A stretch of DNA of 64,000 bases from CAMFLJ01 sp965279255 (GCA_965279255.1 OZ257146.1:4154001-4218000); one strand, 5' to 3'; counted from the first letter of the stretch, positions 53,010 to 62,428 are shown. The notes: generated by a model from the letters alone, not told the origin. Translations and numbers: made by a program.

Positions 53010-55568
53010 TCACTCCGAGGAGATGGCCTCGAGCACGTCGAGGCGCGAGGCCCGCCACGCCGGGTACAGCGCGGCCCCGATGCCGGCGACGGCGGAGAGC
53101 AGCACGATGGCGACGAGCTGGCCCCACGGCACGGCGAAGGTGGTGATGCCGTCGTCGCGCAGCGCCCGCACGAGGGCCCAGCCGAACAGCAACCCGATCG
53201 CCAGGCCGGTGAGGGTGCCGATGAGGCTGATGATGACCGACTCCCACCGGATGCTGGAGCGCACCTGGCGCCGGCTCATGCCCACGGCGCGCAGCAGGCC
53301 GAGCTCCCGGGTGCGTTCGTGCACGGACAGCAGGAGGGTGTTGACCACACCGACGATGGCGATCACGAGGGCGAGGGCGAGCAGCACGTAGACGATCAAC
53401 AGGAACTGGTCGGCCTGGGCGCCCTGCGCCTTCTGGAACTCGGCGATGTTCTGGAGCTCGGCACCAGGGACGGTGGACACGATCTCTTCCAGGCCGGGTC
53501 GGGCCGCGGCGATGCCCTCGGTCGAGGAGTCCTTCAGCTTCACGTACACGGCCGAGTCGGTCTGCAGCGCGGGTGGCACGTTGCGGTCGAACAGGTCCTG
53601 GGTGATCAGCCAGCCGGGGCCGCGCACCGGGAAGCGGGTGTCGTAGATCGCCTCGATGGTGAGTTGCTGGGTGCCGCCCTGCAGGAAGGTGGCGGTGATC
53701 TGTTGGCCCATGACGAGGCCGCGGTCGTCGGCCAGCTTCTGCGACACAGCGACGCCCTGGTCGTCGAGGGCGGTGAGGGTCCCGTCGACGTCGGTGAAGT
53801 CGATGAGCTGGGTGAGCTGCTCGGGATCGGCGGCGAGCACCAGCCGGTTGCTGCCGTCGATGTTGGCGAAGGTGCCGCGCAGGCCGGCGGCCGCCTCGAC
53901 CTCGGGGAGGGCCCGGATGTCCTCGGCCACCGAGGACGGGAGGGCCGTGGGGCCGAAGCCGTCGGTGGTCACCACGTACTGGCCCTGCACCGACGCGTCG
54001 ATGGCGGCGGTGGTCGAGTCCTTCACCGACTGGGCGGTCACCGCGATGAAGCCCACCAGGCCCACGCCGATCATCAGCGCCGATGCGGTGGTGGCCGTGC
54101 GCTTCGGGCTGCGGATGGCGTTCTCGACGGCCAGGCGGCCGTTCACCCCGGCGAGGCGGGGGAGCGGGGCGCCCAGTACGCGGGCGATCTTCGGTGCGGT
54201 GACGGGCCCGAGCACCGCCATGCCGAGGAACACGGCGAGGGCGCCGAGGCCGATCTGCTGCAGGTTGCCGCCGGGGCTGGCGAAGAGGCCGAGCCACAGG
54301 AAGCCGGCGCCGGCCAGCAGGATCAGCACCCCGATGATCGTGCGCCGTCGTGAGGTGCGGTCGCTCTCGATCCCGAGGTCGCGCATGGCGGCGACGGGGG
54401 CGATGGTCGCCGCCTTGCGGGCGGGGAAGATGGCGGCCACGACCGTGATCCCGGTGCCGACGAGGAGGGCGGAGATCACCGCGGACGGGGGCACGCTCAG
54501 TGGCGTCTCGGGCCCGGCGAAGCCGATGTTGCGCAGCAGCGCGTTGAGCCCCATGGCGAGCCCGATGCCGGCGACCACGCCGATGGCCGAGGCGCCGAGG
54601 CCGACGACGAACGCCTCGAGCAGCACCGAGCGCAGCACCTGGGCCCGGCTGGCGCCGACGGCCCGGAGCAGGGCGAGCTCCCGGGTGCGCTGGGCCACGA
54701 TGATCGAGAACGTGTTGTAGATGATGAACGAGCCCACGAACAGGGCGATCAGGGCGAACGTCAGCAGGAACGTGTTGAAGATGGCGATCAGCTTCTGGAA
54801 CGCGTCCTGGCTCTCGGCGGTGAACTCGGCGCCGGTGATCGCCTCGTTTCCCGGCGGCAGCACCTCGGCGATGCGGGCGGTGAGCGTGGCCTGCGAGACG
54901 CCCTCGTCGCCGGCGGCCGAGATCCAGTCGAACTTGCCGGGCTCACCCACGAGGGCCTGCGCGGTGGTGGTCTCGAACAGGGCCGCCTGGGTGCCGCCCC
55001 ACGTGTCGAGCTTCCCGAACTTCGCCACCCCCGAGACGGTGAAGTCCTGCACCCCGCCGGTCACCGACACCCTGATCGGGTCGCCCACGGCGAAGCCTCC
55101 GTCGCGTGCCGACTTGGCGTCGAGAACCAGATCGGTCGGCGTGGTGGGCGGGGCGCCGTCGACGATCGTCCAGCCGTTGAGCTCGGGCGAGGTCAGCCAG
55201 TTGAGCCCGAAGTTGGGCGGGCCCTGCGACGAGACGAGGGGCTTGCCCTGCTTGTCGAGCACCCGGATCTGGGCGACCACCTGGCCTTCGGCGGCCTTGA
55301 CCCCGTCGACCCCCTCGATGGTCGGCACGAGGGAGCCGTCGACGCGGGTGCGCTCGGAGCCGAACGGCGTGTCCACCTTGGTGCTCGAGCGGACGACGAC
55401 GTCGATGGAGGCGTAGACGTCGGCGAACACCTTGTCGAAGCTGGCGCTGACGCTCGAGGTCAGCACCTGGGTGCCGGTCATGAACGCCACGCCGAGCAGC
55501 ACCGCCACCGCGGTGGCGACCAGGCGCACCTTGTGGGCCATCAACCCCCGGAGGGTGACCCTCAGCAC
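53010..55568 (-). CDS. FtsX-like ABC permease (MacB type), orphan
   Basis: 852 residues, two FtsX repeats. Transmembrane helix near 15-35, a large extracytoplasmic core (to about 265), three helices to about 385, then a second core and three helices at the C-terminus with ELGLLRAVGMSRRQVRSSI. The first repeat has RELALLRAVGASRAQVLRS. Exports lipoproteins, lipids or peptides with an ATPase. No ATPase gene is adjacent on either side. GTG start at 55568; TAGGCT lies about 30 bases upstream. Confidence 0.9.
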   Translation of the reverse strand: MLRVTLRGLMAHKVRLVATAVAVLLGVAFMTGTQVLTSSVSASFDKVFADVYASIDVVVRSSTKVDTPFGSERTRVDGSLVPTIEGVDGVKAAEGQVVAQIRVLDKQGKPLVSSQGPPNFGLNWLTSPELNGWTIVDGAPPTTPTDLVLDAKSARDGGFAVGDPIRVSVTGGVQDFTVSGVAKFGKLDTWGGTQAALFETTTAQALVGEPGKFDWISAAGDEGVSQATLTARIAEVLPPGNEAITGAEFTAESQDAFQKLIAIFNTFLLTFALIALFVGSFIIYNTFSIIVAQRTRELALLRAVGASRAQVLRSVLLEAFVVGLGASAIGVVAGIGLAMGLNALLRNIGFAGPETPLSVPPSAVISALLVGTGITVVAAIFPARKAATIAPVAAMRDLGIESDRTSRRRTIIGVLILLAGAGFLWLGLFASPGGNLQQIGLGALAVFLGMAVLGPVTAPKIARVLGAPLPRLAGVNGRLAVENAIRSPKRTATTASALMIGVGLVGFIAVTAQSVKDSTTAAIDASVQGQYVVTTDGFGPTALPSSVAEDIRALPEVEAAAGLRGTFANIDGSNRLVLAADPEQLTQLIDFTDVDGTLTALDDQGVAVSQKLADDRGLVMGQQITATFLQGGTQQLTIEAIYDTRFPVRGPGWLITQDLFDRNVPPALQTDSAVYVKLKDSSTEGIAAARPGLEEIVSTVPGAELQNIAEFQKAQGAQADQFLLIVYVLLALALVIAIVGVVNTLLLSVHERTRELGLLRAVGMSRRQVRSSIRWESVIISLIGTLTGLAIGLLFGWALVRALRDDGITTFAVPWGQLVAIVLLSAVAGIGAALYPAWRASRLDVLEAISSE

Positions 55569-55622
55569 GGACGGTCACCGGGGTTCGCGGGGCTCACCGG
55601 CCCGAGCCTACGGGGACGCGGG

Positions 55623-55649
55623 ACGGGGCGGGCACTCGGCCCGCCCCGT
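55623..55649. terminator. Hairpin after peroxiredoxin gene
   Basis: ACGGGGCGGGC and GCCCGCCCCGT, perfect 11-bp arms with an ACTCG loop, 35 bases after the peroxiredoxin stop and before the FtsX start. Both genes are on the minus strand; no U-tract, so an intrinsic terminator is only likely. Confidence 0.5.
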
Positions 55650-55684
55650 TCTCCGGTCGTCTCGCCCTCGGTGGGCGAAGGCGT

Positions 55685-56320
55685 CTACTTGTTCGGCTGC
55701 GGGGTCACCCGGAGGTACGGCTTGAGCTTCGTGAAGCCCTTCGGGAACTTCTCGGTGGCCTCCTCGTCGGAGAGCGCCGGCGCCACGATGACGTCCTCGC
55801 CGTCCTTCCAGTTGGCCGGCGTGGCGACCTTGTAGCCGTCGGTGAGCTGGAGCGAGTCGATGACCCGGAGCAGCTCGTCGAAGTTCCGGCCGGTGCTGGC
55901 CGGGTAGGTCAGGATCAGGCGGACCTTGTTGGCCCCGTCGATGATGAACACCGAGCGCACCGTGAGGGTGTCGTTGGCGTTCGGGTGGATCATGTCGTAG
56001 AGGTCGGCGACGGTCTTGTCGGAGTCGGCGATCAGCGGGAAGTTCAGGGCGGTGCCCTGGGTCTCCTCGATGTCGGCGGCCCAGCCGGCGTGCGAGTCGA
56101 GCGGGTCGACCGAGAGGCCGACGACCTTGACGTTGCGCTTGTCGAACTCGGGCTTCAGCTTGGCGACGGTGCCCAGCTCGGTCGTGCAGACCGGCGTGTA
56201 GTCCTTCGGGTGGGAGAACAACACCGCCCAGCTGTCGCCCTTCCAGTCGTGGAAGGAGATGGGGCCGTCGGTCGTGTCGGCCTGGAAGTCGGGTGCGATG
56301 TCACCGAGGCGAAGAGCCAT
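55685..56320 (-). CDS. 1-Cys peroxiredoxin (Prx6-like)
   Basis: 211 residues. Peroxidatic Cys in DYTPVCTTELG near residue 45, followed by GLSVDPLDSHAGWAADIEE and a C-terminal domain with ANWKDGEDVIVAP. No resolving Cys is apparent. Reduces H2O2 or lipid peroxides. ATG has GGAGG about 8 bases upstream. Between CDF and FtsX on the same strand. Confidence 0.93.
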   Translation of the reverse strand: MALRLGDIAPDFQADTTDGPISFHDWKGDSWAVLFSHPKDYTPVCTTELGTVAKLKPEFDKRNVKVVGLSVDPLDSHAGWAADIEETQGTALNFPLIADSDKTVADLYDMIHPNANDTLTVRSVFIIDGANKVRLILTYPASTGRNFDELLRVIDSLQLTDGYKVATPANWKDGEDVIVAPALSDEEATEKFPKGFTKLKPYLRVTPQPNK

Positions 56321-56424
56321 TGGTGCCTCCGTTGGGGGTCGTGTCGGTCGTTGGGACGGCCCCATCCTACGGATGGCAGCGGAAATGTCGACCCCCCTGG
56401 TCGGAATTCCGATCCGACCCGTTC

Positions 56425-57381
56425 CTAGGCCTCGTGATGGCCCTCGGACGGCTCCACGAACGAGGCCGTCATCGGCCTCACCACGTCGGGCTCGAGGAAG
56501 ATGCGTGACACGTCGGGCACGGCCGCCCGGATGTCGGCCTCCACCGCGTCGACGACGTCGGCGAGCTGGCGCATGGTGAGGTCCTGGTCGAACTGCACCT
56601 TGGCGGCGACCAGGATCGACTCGGGCCCGATGTGCTCGGTGCGCAGGTCGATGAGCACGACCACCGAGTCGGCGGCGACGATGGCAGCGGCGATGGCGGC
56701 CTCGTCCTCCTCGCTCGCCGACTCGCCGATGAGCAGGCTCTTCATCTCGACGGCCAGCACGATGGCGATGACACCGAGCAGCAGGCCGATGGCGGTGGTG
56801 CCGGCGCCGTCCCAGCGGCCGTTGCCGGTCAGCACCGACATGGTGATGGCGAACAGGGCGATCACCAGGCCGACCAGCGCCCCCGAGTCCTCGAGCAGCA
56901 CGACCGGCAGCTCGGGCTGCTTCGAGCGGCGGATGAAGCGGAACCACGACGCGTCGCGCTTGAACGGCCGCGACTCCCTCACCGCGGTGCGGAACGACCA
57001 GCCCTCCAGGGCCATGGCCACCAGGAGGATGGCGATGGCCCAGCCCGCGGACTCGAGCTCGTGGGGGTGGATCAGCTTCTCGATGCCCTCGAACAGGGCG
57101 AACGCCGAGCCGAGGGTGAACAGCACGATCGACACCACGAACGCCCAGAAGAAGCGCTCTCGCCCGAAGCCGAAGGGGTGCTGTCGGGTCGCGACCCGGG
57201 CGGCCCGCCGGCCGCCGATGAGCAGCAGGACCTGGTTCCCGGTGTCGGCCACCGAGTGGATGCTCTCGGCGAGCATCGAGCTCGATCCGGTGAACAGGAA
57301 GCCCGCGAACTTGGCGATGGCGATCCCGAGGTTGGCGATGAGCGCCGCGATGATGGCCCGAGTCGACCCGCCCGTGGACAT
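56425..57381 (-). CDS. Cation diffusion facilitator transporter
   Basis: 318 residues, six transmembrane helices. Helix 2 holds ESIHSVADTGNQ (His/Asp metal site). Helix 5 has LLEDSGALVGLV, an ED motif where zinc CDFs have HxxxD, as in SLC30A9-like members. C-terminal cytoplasmic dimer domain with VQFDQDLTMRQLADVVDAVE. Metal (Zn, Mn or Fe) cannot be fixed. The ATG at 57381 is 11 bases after the L-2-hydroxyglutarate oxidase stop. Confidence 0.9.
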   Translation of the reverse strand: MSTGGSTRAIIAALIANLGIAIAKFAGFLFTGSSSMLAESIHSVADTGNQVLLLIGGRRAARVATRQHPFGFGRERFFWAFVVSIVLFTLGSAFALFEGIEKLIHPHELESAGWAIAILLVAMALEGWSFRTAVRESRPFKRDASWFRFIRRSKQPELPVVLLEDSGALVGLVIALFAITMSVLTGNGRWDGAGTTAIGLLLGVIAIVLAVEMKSLLIGESASEEDEAAIAAAIVAADSVVVLIDLRTEHIGPESILVAAKVQFDQDLTMRQLADVVDAVEADIRAAVPDVSRIFLEPDVVRPMTASFVEPSEGHHEA

Positions 57382-57391
57382 GGGGGAGTGT

Positions 57392-58627
57392 CTAGCCGTC
57401 CGCCGCGGGAGCCGCGTCGGTGGGGTCGGCCCCGTCGACCACGCCGGCGATCCAAGTACCAATGGCGAGCGAGGCCGTGGCCGCCGGCGACGGCGCGTTC
57501 ACGACGTGGACGCAGCGGCCCCGCCGGACGATCGCGAAGTCGTCGAGGAGGGTGCCGTCGGGGTTGATGGCCTGGGCCCGCACGCCGGCGCCCGCCGGCA
57601 CCAGGTCCTCGGCCCGCACCTCCGGCACAAGCCGCTGCAGGGCCGCCACCATCCTCGACGGCACGAGGGAGCGCCTGATCTCGTCGGCCCCCGTGCGCCA
57701 GTGGGCGGCGGCGAGGCGCCAGCTCGACGGCCGGGCGGCGAACCGGGCGGTGTCGACCGGGCGGAACCGCCGCCACGAGTAGGCGTCGCGCCCGAGGGCC
57801 GGCACCGCGTTCGGGCCGGCGTGCACGTGGCCGTCGATGCCGCGGGTGAAGTGCACCCCGAGGAACGGGAAGCGGGCGTCGGGCACCGGGTAGATCAGGT
57901 GGTTCACCAGGTGCGACGCCTCGGGGGTGAGCTCGAGGTACTCGCCGCGGAACGGGATGATGCGGGCCTCGGGCCGGTCGCCGCCCGCCGCGGCCAGCAC
58001 GTCCGACCAGGCGCCGGCGCAGGTCACGGCCCGGTCGGCCCACCACAGCCCGACGTCGGAGCGCACCACCACGGCGCTCCCGATGTCGATGGCCGACTCG
58101 ACCCCGACGCCGGTGAGGATGCGGCCGCCCCGCTCCACCACCTCGTCGGCCAGGCGTCGGCAGACCACGGCGTAGTCGACGACCCCGGTGGCCGGCACGA
58201 AGATCGACGCCAGGCCGACCGCGTGGGGCTCGTGCTCGGCCAGGCCGGCGGCCGAGAGCTCCTCGACCTCCAGCCCGTTGCGGCGCCCGCGCTCGGCCAG
58301 GTCGGCCAGCGCCGGCACCTCGTCGGGGGTGCTGGCCACCACGACCTTGCCGCAGCGCTGCCACGGGATGCCGGCCGCGGAGCAGTACTGCTCCATCTCG
58401 GCCCGCCCCGAGGTGCAGAGGCGGGCCTTCGCCGAGCCCGGCCGGTAGTAGAGGCCGGAGTGGATGACGCCGGAGTTGTGACCGCTCTGGTGGGCGGCGA
58501 CCTCCTCGCGCTCGAGCAGCACCAGGTCGAGGCCCGGCTGCTGCCGGAGCAGCGCCCGCGCGGTGGCCAGGCCGACGATCCCCCCGCCGACCACGACGAC
58601 GTCGACGCGGCCGGCGGTGGAGCTCAC
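57392..58627 (-). CDS. lhgO: L-2-hydroxyglutarate oxidase
   Basis: 411 residues. FAD motif VVVVGGGIVGLATARAL at 10-26, LEREEVAAHQSGHNSGVIHSG near 40 (HNSGVIHSGLYY is diagnostic), then IPFRGEYLELTPEA and RGIDGHVHAGPNAVPA, and INPDGTLLDDF close to the C-terminus. Oxidises L-2-hydroxyglutarate to 2-oxoglutarate at the membrane. GTG overlaps the pyrophosphatase stop (GTGA). Confidence 0.93.
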   Translation of the reverse strand: MSSTAGRVDVVVVGGGIVGLATARALLRQQPGLDLVLLEREEVAAHQSGHNSGVIHSGLYYRPGSAKARLCTSGRAEMEQYCSAAGIPWQRCGKVVVASTPDEVPALADLAERGRRNGLEVEELSAAGLAEHEPHAVGLASIFVPATGVVDYAVVCRRLADEVVERGGRILTGVGVESAIDIGSAVVVRSDVGLWWADRAVTCAGAWSDVLAAAGGDRPEARIIPFRGEYLELTPEASHLVNHLIYPVPDARFPFLGVHFTRGIDGHVHAGPNAVPALGRDAYSWRRFRPVDTARFAARPSSWRLAAAHWRTGADEIRRSLVPSRMVAALQRLVPEVRAEDLVPAGAGVRAQAINPDGTLLDDFAIVRRGRCVHVVNAPSPAATASLAIGTWIAGVVDGADPTDAAPAADG

Positions 58628-59130
58628 AACCCCGAGGTCTGCCCGCTCGTGACGTAGCGGTCGAGCGAGGCCTGGATCTCGACCCACGCCGCAGCGCGGT
58701 CCTCGAAGTCCCCGGTGACGGAGAACTTCTCGGGCTCGAGGTCCTTGTAGATGTCGAAGAAGTGCTTGATCTCCGCCTTGATCTCGTGGGGGAGGTCGCC
58801 GATGTCGTGGATGTCCTTCCACCGCGGCTCGTTGGGCTCGACGCAGATCACCTTGGCGTCGCGGCCGGCCTCGTCCTCCATCCACATGACGCCGACCGGC
58901 CGGGCGTTGATCCAGCAGCCCGGGAAGGTGGGGTCCTCGGTGAGCACCAGCACGTCGAGGGGATCGCCGTCCTCGGAGAGCGTGTCCGGGATGAAGCCGT
59001 ACTCGGTCGGGTACGTGGTCGCGGCGAAGAGTCGGCGGTCGAGCCGGATCCGACCCGTGTGATGATCGACCTCGTACTTGTTCCTGCTCCCGCGGGGGAT
59101 CTCGATCAGCACATCGATGGTCTCGTCCAT
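58624..59130 (-). CDS. ppa: Inorganic pyrophosphatase (family I)
   Basis: 168 residues, full length. LIEIPRGSRNKYEVDHHTG, YPTEYGFIPDTLSEDGDPLDVLV with the DGDPLD metal-binding Asp residues, and KVICVEPNEPRWKDI are present. Hydrolyses PPi, pulling biosynthetic reactions. CACAAT 8 bases upstream of the ATG. First of the ppa-lhgO-CDF unit, possibly continuing to peroxiredoxin. Confidence 0.96.
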   Translation of the reverse strand: MDETIDVLIEIPRGSRNKYEVDHHTGRIRLDRRLFAATTYPTEYGFIPDTLSEDGDPLDVLVLTEDPTFPGCWINARPVGVMWMEDEAGRDAKVICVEPNEPRWKDIHDIGDLPHEIKAEIKHFFDIYKDLEPEKFSVTGDFEDRAAAWVEIQASLDRYVTSGQTSGL

Positions 59131-59138
59131 GGCGGACC

Positions 59139-59144
59139 ATTGTG
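59139..59144 (-). promoter_or_regulatory. -10 element for ppa
   Basis: CACAAT on the minus strand, 8 bases before the ATG at 59130. Confidence 0.4.
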
Positions 59145-59304
59145 CACGGCCCCGGGCGCCCCCCGAGCCCGCTGGGCTGTGGCATCGGGCATGCTGGACG
59201 GGCGAGCGACCGGTCAACACCCCTTCGAGGAGCTCTTCGCCAGAGGCAGGGGCACGGCGCCGGACGGGACCCGCATGGTCCCGGTTGTGGGAGGATCCCG
59301 ACTC

Positions 59305-60222
59305 GTGACGACCCGAAAGCTCACCTCCACCGACGCGTTCGTCGTCGTCGACCTTCCTGGTGCCCCGACGGCCGCCGGCGTCGCCCGCCTGGCCCCGAAG
59401 CTCCTGGTCGACGGCGCCACGTGGCTCGCCCGCAGCCAGACCTATCAGTTCGCCTTCTTCGGACGGCAGGCCTCGGGTGCGTCCGCCGGTGTCAACGCCG
59501 CTCCCGACGCTCGGGGTGAGGCGCTCGCCGCGTTCGTCGCCGAGCTGGCACCCGATGTCGCCGCCGGCACGCTGCTGCTCGAGCCGGGCCGGGGCATCGG
59601 CGCCGACGACCTCGCCGAGCTCCGGGCCGCCGATCCGCGTCCGGCCGAGTGGTGGGACCAGAAGGTCGTGCTGCGGGCCGCAGGCGTCGCCGCCGCGGCC
59701 GAGGCGGCCTGCGGTGGCTCGCTCGACGGCCGCACCGTCGCGGTCGAGGGCTACGACGACTCGGCCTCGGCCGTGGTCGAGGCGCTGACATCTCGTGGCG
59801 CCACGATCGCCGGCAGCCAGCCCGGCCCCGCCGCCGAGGTGCTCCATGCAGCGGCCGACGTCCTCGTCATCGGGTCGAAGGCCGGCGTCCTCGACCACGA
59901 GGGCGTGCCCGGCGTGCAGGCGAAGGTCGTGGTGCCCTCGGGCCCCATCCCGGTCAGCGCGAAGGCGCTGGCGGCCCTCGGGCGCGCCGGCGTCGTCGTG
60001 CTCCCCGACTTCGTCACGACCGCCGGCCACCTGGCGGCGTGGCCCGCCGACGGAGCGGCTGTCCCGGCCGACCTGCCGGCGGCCGCCGCCGAGCTGGTCT
60101 CCGCTGCGGTCGCCGGCCTGCTCGACCACCCCGCCGGACCGGTGCTCGGCGCGTGCGAGAAGGCCGAGGAGTTCCTCCTCACCTGGGTCGACGAGCTGCC
60201 GTTCGGCCGCCCCATCGGCTGA
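59305..60222 (+). CDS. Glu/Leu-dehydrogenase-like protein lacking catalytic lysines
   Basis: 305 residues. N-terminal half matches the dimerisation region of amino-acid dehydrogenases and the second half the Rossmann domain: GRTVAVEGYDDSASAVVEAL near 155, ADVLVIGSKAGVLDHEGV, then VVPSGPIPVSAKAL and VVLPDFVTTAGH. In the active-site blocks LAxxMTxK and GGxKGG it reads LARSQTYQ and SGASAG, so both substrate/catalytic Lys are Gln and Ser. It is also shorter than its family. Likely a pseudoenzyme or sensor. GTG at 59305 is 8 bases after GAGGAT. Confidence 0.72.
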   Translation: MTTRKLTSTDAFVVVDLPGAPTAAGVARLAPKLLVDGATWLARSQTYQFAFFGRQASGASAGVNAAPDARGEALAAFVAELAPDVAAGTLLLEPGRGIGADDLAELRAADPRPAEWWDQKVVLRAAGVAAAAEAACGGSLDGRTVAVEGYDDSASAVVEALTSRGATIAGSQPGPAAEVLHAAADVLVIGSKAGVLDHEGVPGVQAKVVVPSGPIPVSAKALAALGRAGVVVLPDFVTTAGHLAAWPADGAAVPADLPAAAAELVSAAVAGLLDHPAGPVLGACEKAEEFLLTWVDELPFGRPIG

Positions 60223-60270
60223 CCTCTGGCTCAGCACGTCGCCTCTGGCGTGACGATCTGAGCCACGGGT
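60223..60270. repeat. Dispersed intergenic hairpin, copy C (imperfect)
   Basis: CTCTGGCTCAGCACGTCGCC pairs, with mismatches, with GTGACGATCTGAGCCACGGG. Same core as copies at 10768 and 37225 but decayed. Lies immediately after the stop at 60222, so a terminator role is possible here. Confidence 0.75.
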
Positions 60271-60305
60271 GGGTGCCGGACCCGTGGCGGCGCGCGCCGC
60301 GTCCG

Positions 60306-60311
60306 TAGGGT
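60306..60311 (+). promoter_or_regulatory. -10 element for photolyase gene
   Basis: TAGGGT, 6 bases before the ATG at 60318. Confidence 0.45.
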
Positions 60312-60317
60312 GACGCC

Positions 60318-61712
60318 ATGACCGACGACCTCGGCATCGCCTGGTTCCGCCGGGACCTGCGCCTCGACGACAACCCGGCCTGGGCGGCCGCCACCGCCGA
60401 GCACGATCGCGTCCTCGCCCTCTACGTCGTCGACCCCGCGCTGCTCGACCGTGCCGGTTCCCGGCGGGCCTCCCGCCTGCTCGGCGACGTCGCCGCCCTC
60501 GACGAGCGCCTGGCCGAGGTCGGCGGACGGCTGTGCGTGCGCGTCGGCGACCCGACCGAGATCGTGGCGGCCGAGGCCACGGCCCGAGGCGCGGCGGCCG
60601 TGCACGCCAACTCCGACGTCACGCCCTATGCGACCCGGCGCGACGCCGCGACCTCGGCGGCGCTCGACCGTGCCGGCGTGGCCTGGCGCACCACCTGGGG
60701 GACCCTGGTGCAACCGCCGGGAGCCGTGCGCACCGCGGCCGGCGGGCTCTCGCAGGTCTTCACCCCGTTCCACCGGGCGTGGGCCCGCACCCCCTGGGAG
60801 CCGTGGCCGGAACCGGGCGACGCACGGGTCCTCGACGACCCCGGCGATCCGCTCCCACCGGCGCCCGGCCCCTACCCGGTGCTCGACGCCCAGGAGGGAG
60901 CGGCGGCCCGGCCCGGAGAGGCCGGCGCCGTCGAGCGCCTCGCCCTCGCCGCCGAGCGGGCTGACCGCTACGACGACGAGCGCAACCGGCCCGACCTGGT
61001 GGGCACCTCGGAGCTCTCCGCCGACCTCCGCTTCGGCACGCTCTCGGCCCGCACGGTCGCCGAGGTCGTGGGCGAGGGGTCCGCCGGTCGCGCCGCCCTC
61101 GTGCGGCAGCTGGCGTGGCGTGACTGGTACGCCCACCTCCTGCACGCCACCCCCTCGCTCGTCGAGCGGCCGATGAAGGACACCTACGCCGCGCTGCGGT
61201 GGCGGGACGACCCGGAGGCGTTCGAGGCCTGGGCCCACGGGCGCACGGGCTTCCCGATGGTCGACGCCGGCATGCGCCAGCTGCGGGGCACCGGGTGGAT
61301 GCACAACCGGGTGCGGATGCTCACGGCCTCGTTCCTGGTGAAGAACCTGCTGATCGACTGGCGCCGGGGCGAGCGCCTCTTCCGCCATCTGCTGATCGAC
61401 GGCGACGTCCCCCAGAACGTGGGCAACTGGCAGTGGGTGGCCGGCACCGGTCCCGACGCCTCGCCCTACAACCGTGTCTTCAACCCGATCCTGCAGGGCC
61501 ACAAGTTCGACCCGGCGGGCGACTACGTGCGCCGGTGGGTCCCGGAGCTGGCCGGGCTCTCCGGGGGCGCCGTCCACGAGCCGTGGGCGGTCGGCCCGTT
61601 GGAGCTGGCCGCGGCGGGGGTGGTGCTCGGCGACACCTACCCGGCACCGATCGTCGACCTGGGGGAGAGCCGGGCCCGGGCCCTCGCGGCCTACGCGGCG
61701 GCGAAGGCCTGA
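60318..61712 (+). CDS. phr: Deoxyribodipyrimidine photolyase
   Basis: 464 residues. N-terminal antenna domain begins IAWFRRDLRLDDNPAW; FAD-binding domain has RFGTLSARTV, QLAWRDWYAHLL, WAHGRTGFPMVDAGMRQL and GWMHNRVRM, with NWQWVAGTGPDASPYNRVFNP holding the tryptophans of the electron path. Class I cyclobutane pyrimidine dimer photolyase or cryptochrome; repair is more likely by length and motif. Expected to be leaderless. Confidence 0.95.
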   Translation: MTDDLGIAWFRRDLRLDDNPAWAAATAEHDRVLALYVVDPALLDRAGSRRASRLLGDVAALDERLAEVGGRLCVRVGDPTEIVAAEATARGAAAVHANSDVTPYATRRDAATSAALDRAGVAWRTTWGTLVQPPGAVRTAAGGLSQVFTPFHRAWARTPWEPWPEPGDARVLDDPGDPLPPAPGPYPVLDAQEGAAARPGEAGAVERLALAAERADRYDDERNRPDLVGTSELSADLRFGTLSARTVAEVVGEGSAGRAALVRQLAWRDWYAHLLHATPSLVERPMKDTYAALRWRDDPEAFEAWAHGRTGFPMVDAGMRQLRGTGWMHNRVRMLTASFLVKNLLIDWRRGERLFRHLLIDGDVPQNVGNWQWVAGTGPDASPYNRVFNPILQGHKFDPAGDYVRRWVPELAGLSGGAVHEPWAVGPLELAAAGVVLGDTYPAPIVDLGESRARALAAYAAAKA

Positions 61713-61726
61713 CCGTCCCGTTCGGT

Positions 61727-61732
61727 CATGAT
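61727..61732 (+). promoter_or_regulatory. Weak -10 element for pentapeptide-repeat gene
   Basis: CATGAT, 6 bases before the GTG at 61739. Confidence 0.3.
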
Positions 61733-61738
61733 GTCGGT

Positions 61739-62428
61739 GTGGCCACCCGACGACCCCGACCGCGCCCGGGTGCACCCGAGGCCCCGCGCTTGCCCGAGGC
61801 CCTCGAACCTGATGTCCACCTCGACCCGGACGAGGTGGGCGAGCTGCGGGACTCCCACGTGGTGGCCATCGCCGGCGACGACCTCGACGACCTCGAGCTC
61901 ACCCGCTGCGTGGTGGAGGGCGTGCGCCTCACGGCGCGGTCGGCCCGCCGCCTGCGCCTCACCGACGTGGTGCTGCGCGACTGCGAGCTGAGCGGGGCCG
62001 ACCTCCAGGAGGCCCGACTGCTGCGCGTCCGCATCGAGCGGTGCCGCGCCGAGGGCCTCGACGCCGGGCTGCTGAGGGCGACCGACGTCGTGGTCGCCGA
62101 CACCAAGCTCACCAGCGCCGGCTTCCGCATGACCACCTGGGAGCGGAGCGCCTTCGAGGGTTGCGACCTCCGCCACGTCGAGCTGATGGAGGCCGGCCTC
62201 GACCGTGTCGAGGTCACGGGCTGCGACCTCACCGAGGCCGACGTGACCCGCGCCCGCATGACCGACGTGCGCTTCCGGGGCTCCCGGCTCGACGACCTCG
62301 CCGGGGCCACGGCCCTCGCGGGGGCCACGGTCGACACCGCTCAGGTGGTGCCGTTGGGGCTCGCCGTCTTCGCGGCGTTGGGCATCCGGCTCGACGACGG
62401 CCCCGACGGGGACGACGACGGGCGCTAG
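61739..62428 (+). CDS. Pentapeptide-repeat protein
   Basis: 229 residues. From about residue 45 to 200 the sequence follows the A(D/N)LxX five-residue rhythm with LTRCVVEGVRL, LRDCELSGADLQEARLLRVR and VTGCDLTEADVTRARMTDVRFRG-type rungs, building a right-handed quadrilateral helix. Some members mimic DNA and protect gyrase from quinolones; that is not implied here. Stop TAG overlaps the convergent whiB stop through the palindrome CTAG (62425-62428). Confidence 0.85.
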   Translation: MATRRPRPRPGAPEAPRLPEALEPDVHLDPDEVGELRDSHVVAIAGDDLDDLELTRCVVEGVRLTARSARRLRLTDVVLRDCELSGADLQEARLLRVRIERCRAEGLDAGLLRATDVVVADTKLTSAGFRMTTWERSAFEGCDLRHVELMEAGLDRVEVTGCDLTEADVTRARMTDVRFRGSRLDDLAGATALAGATVDTAQVVPLGLAVFAALGIRLDDGPDGDDDGR

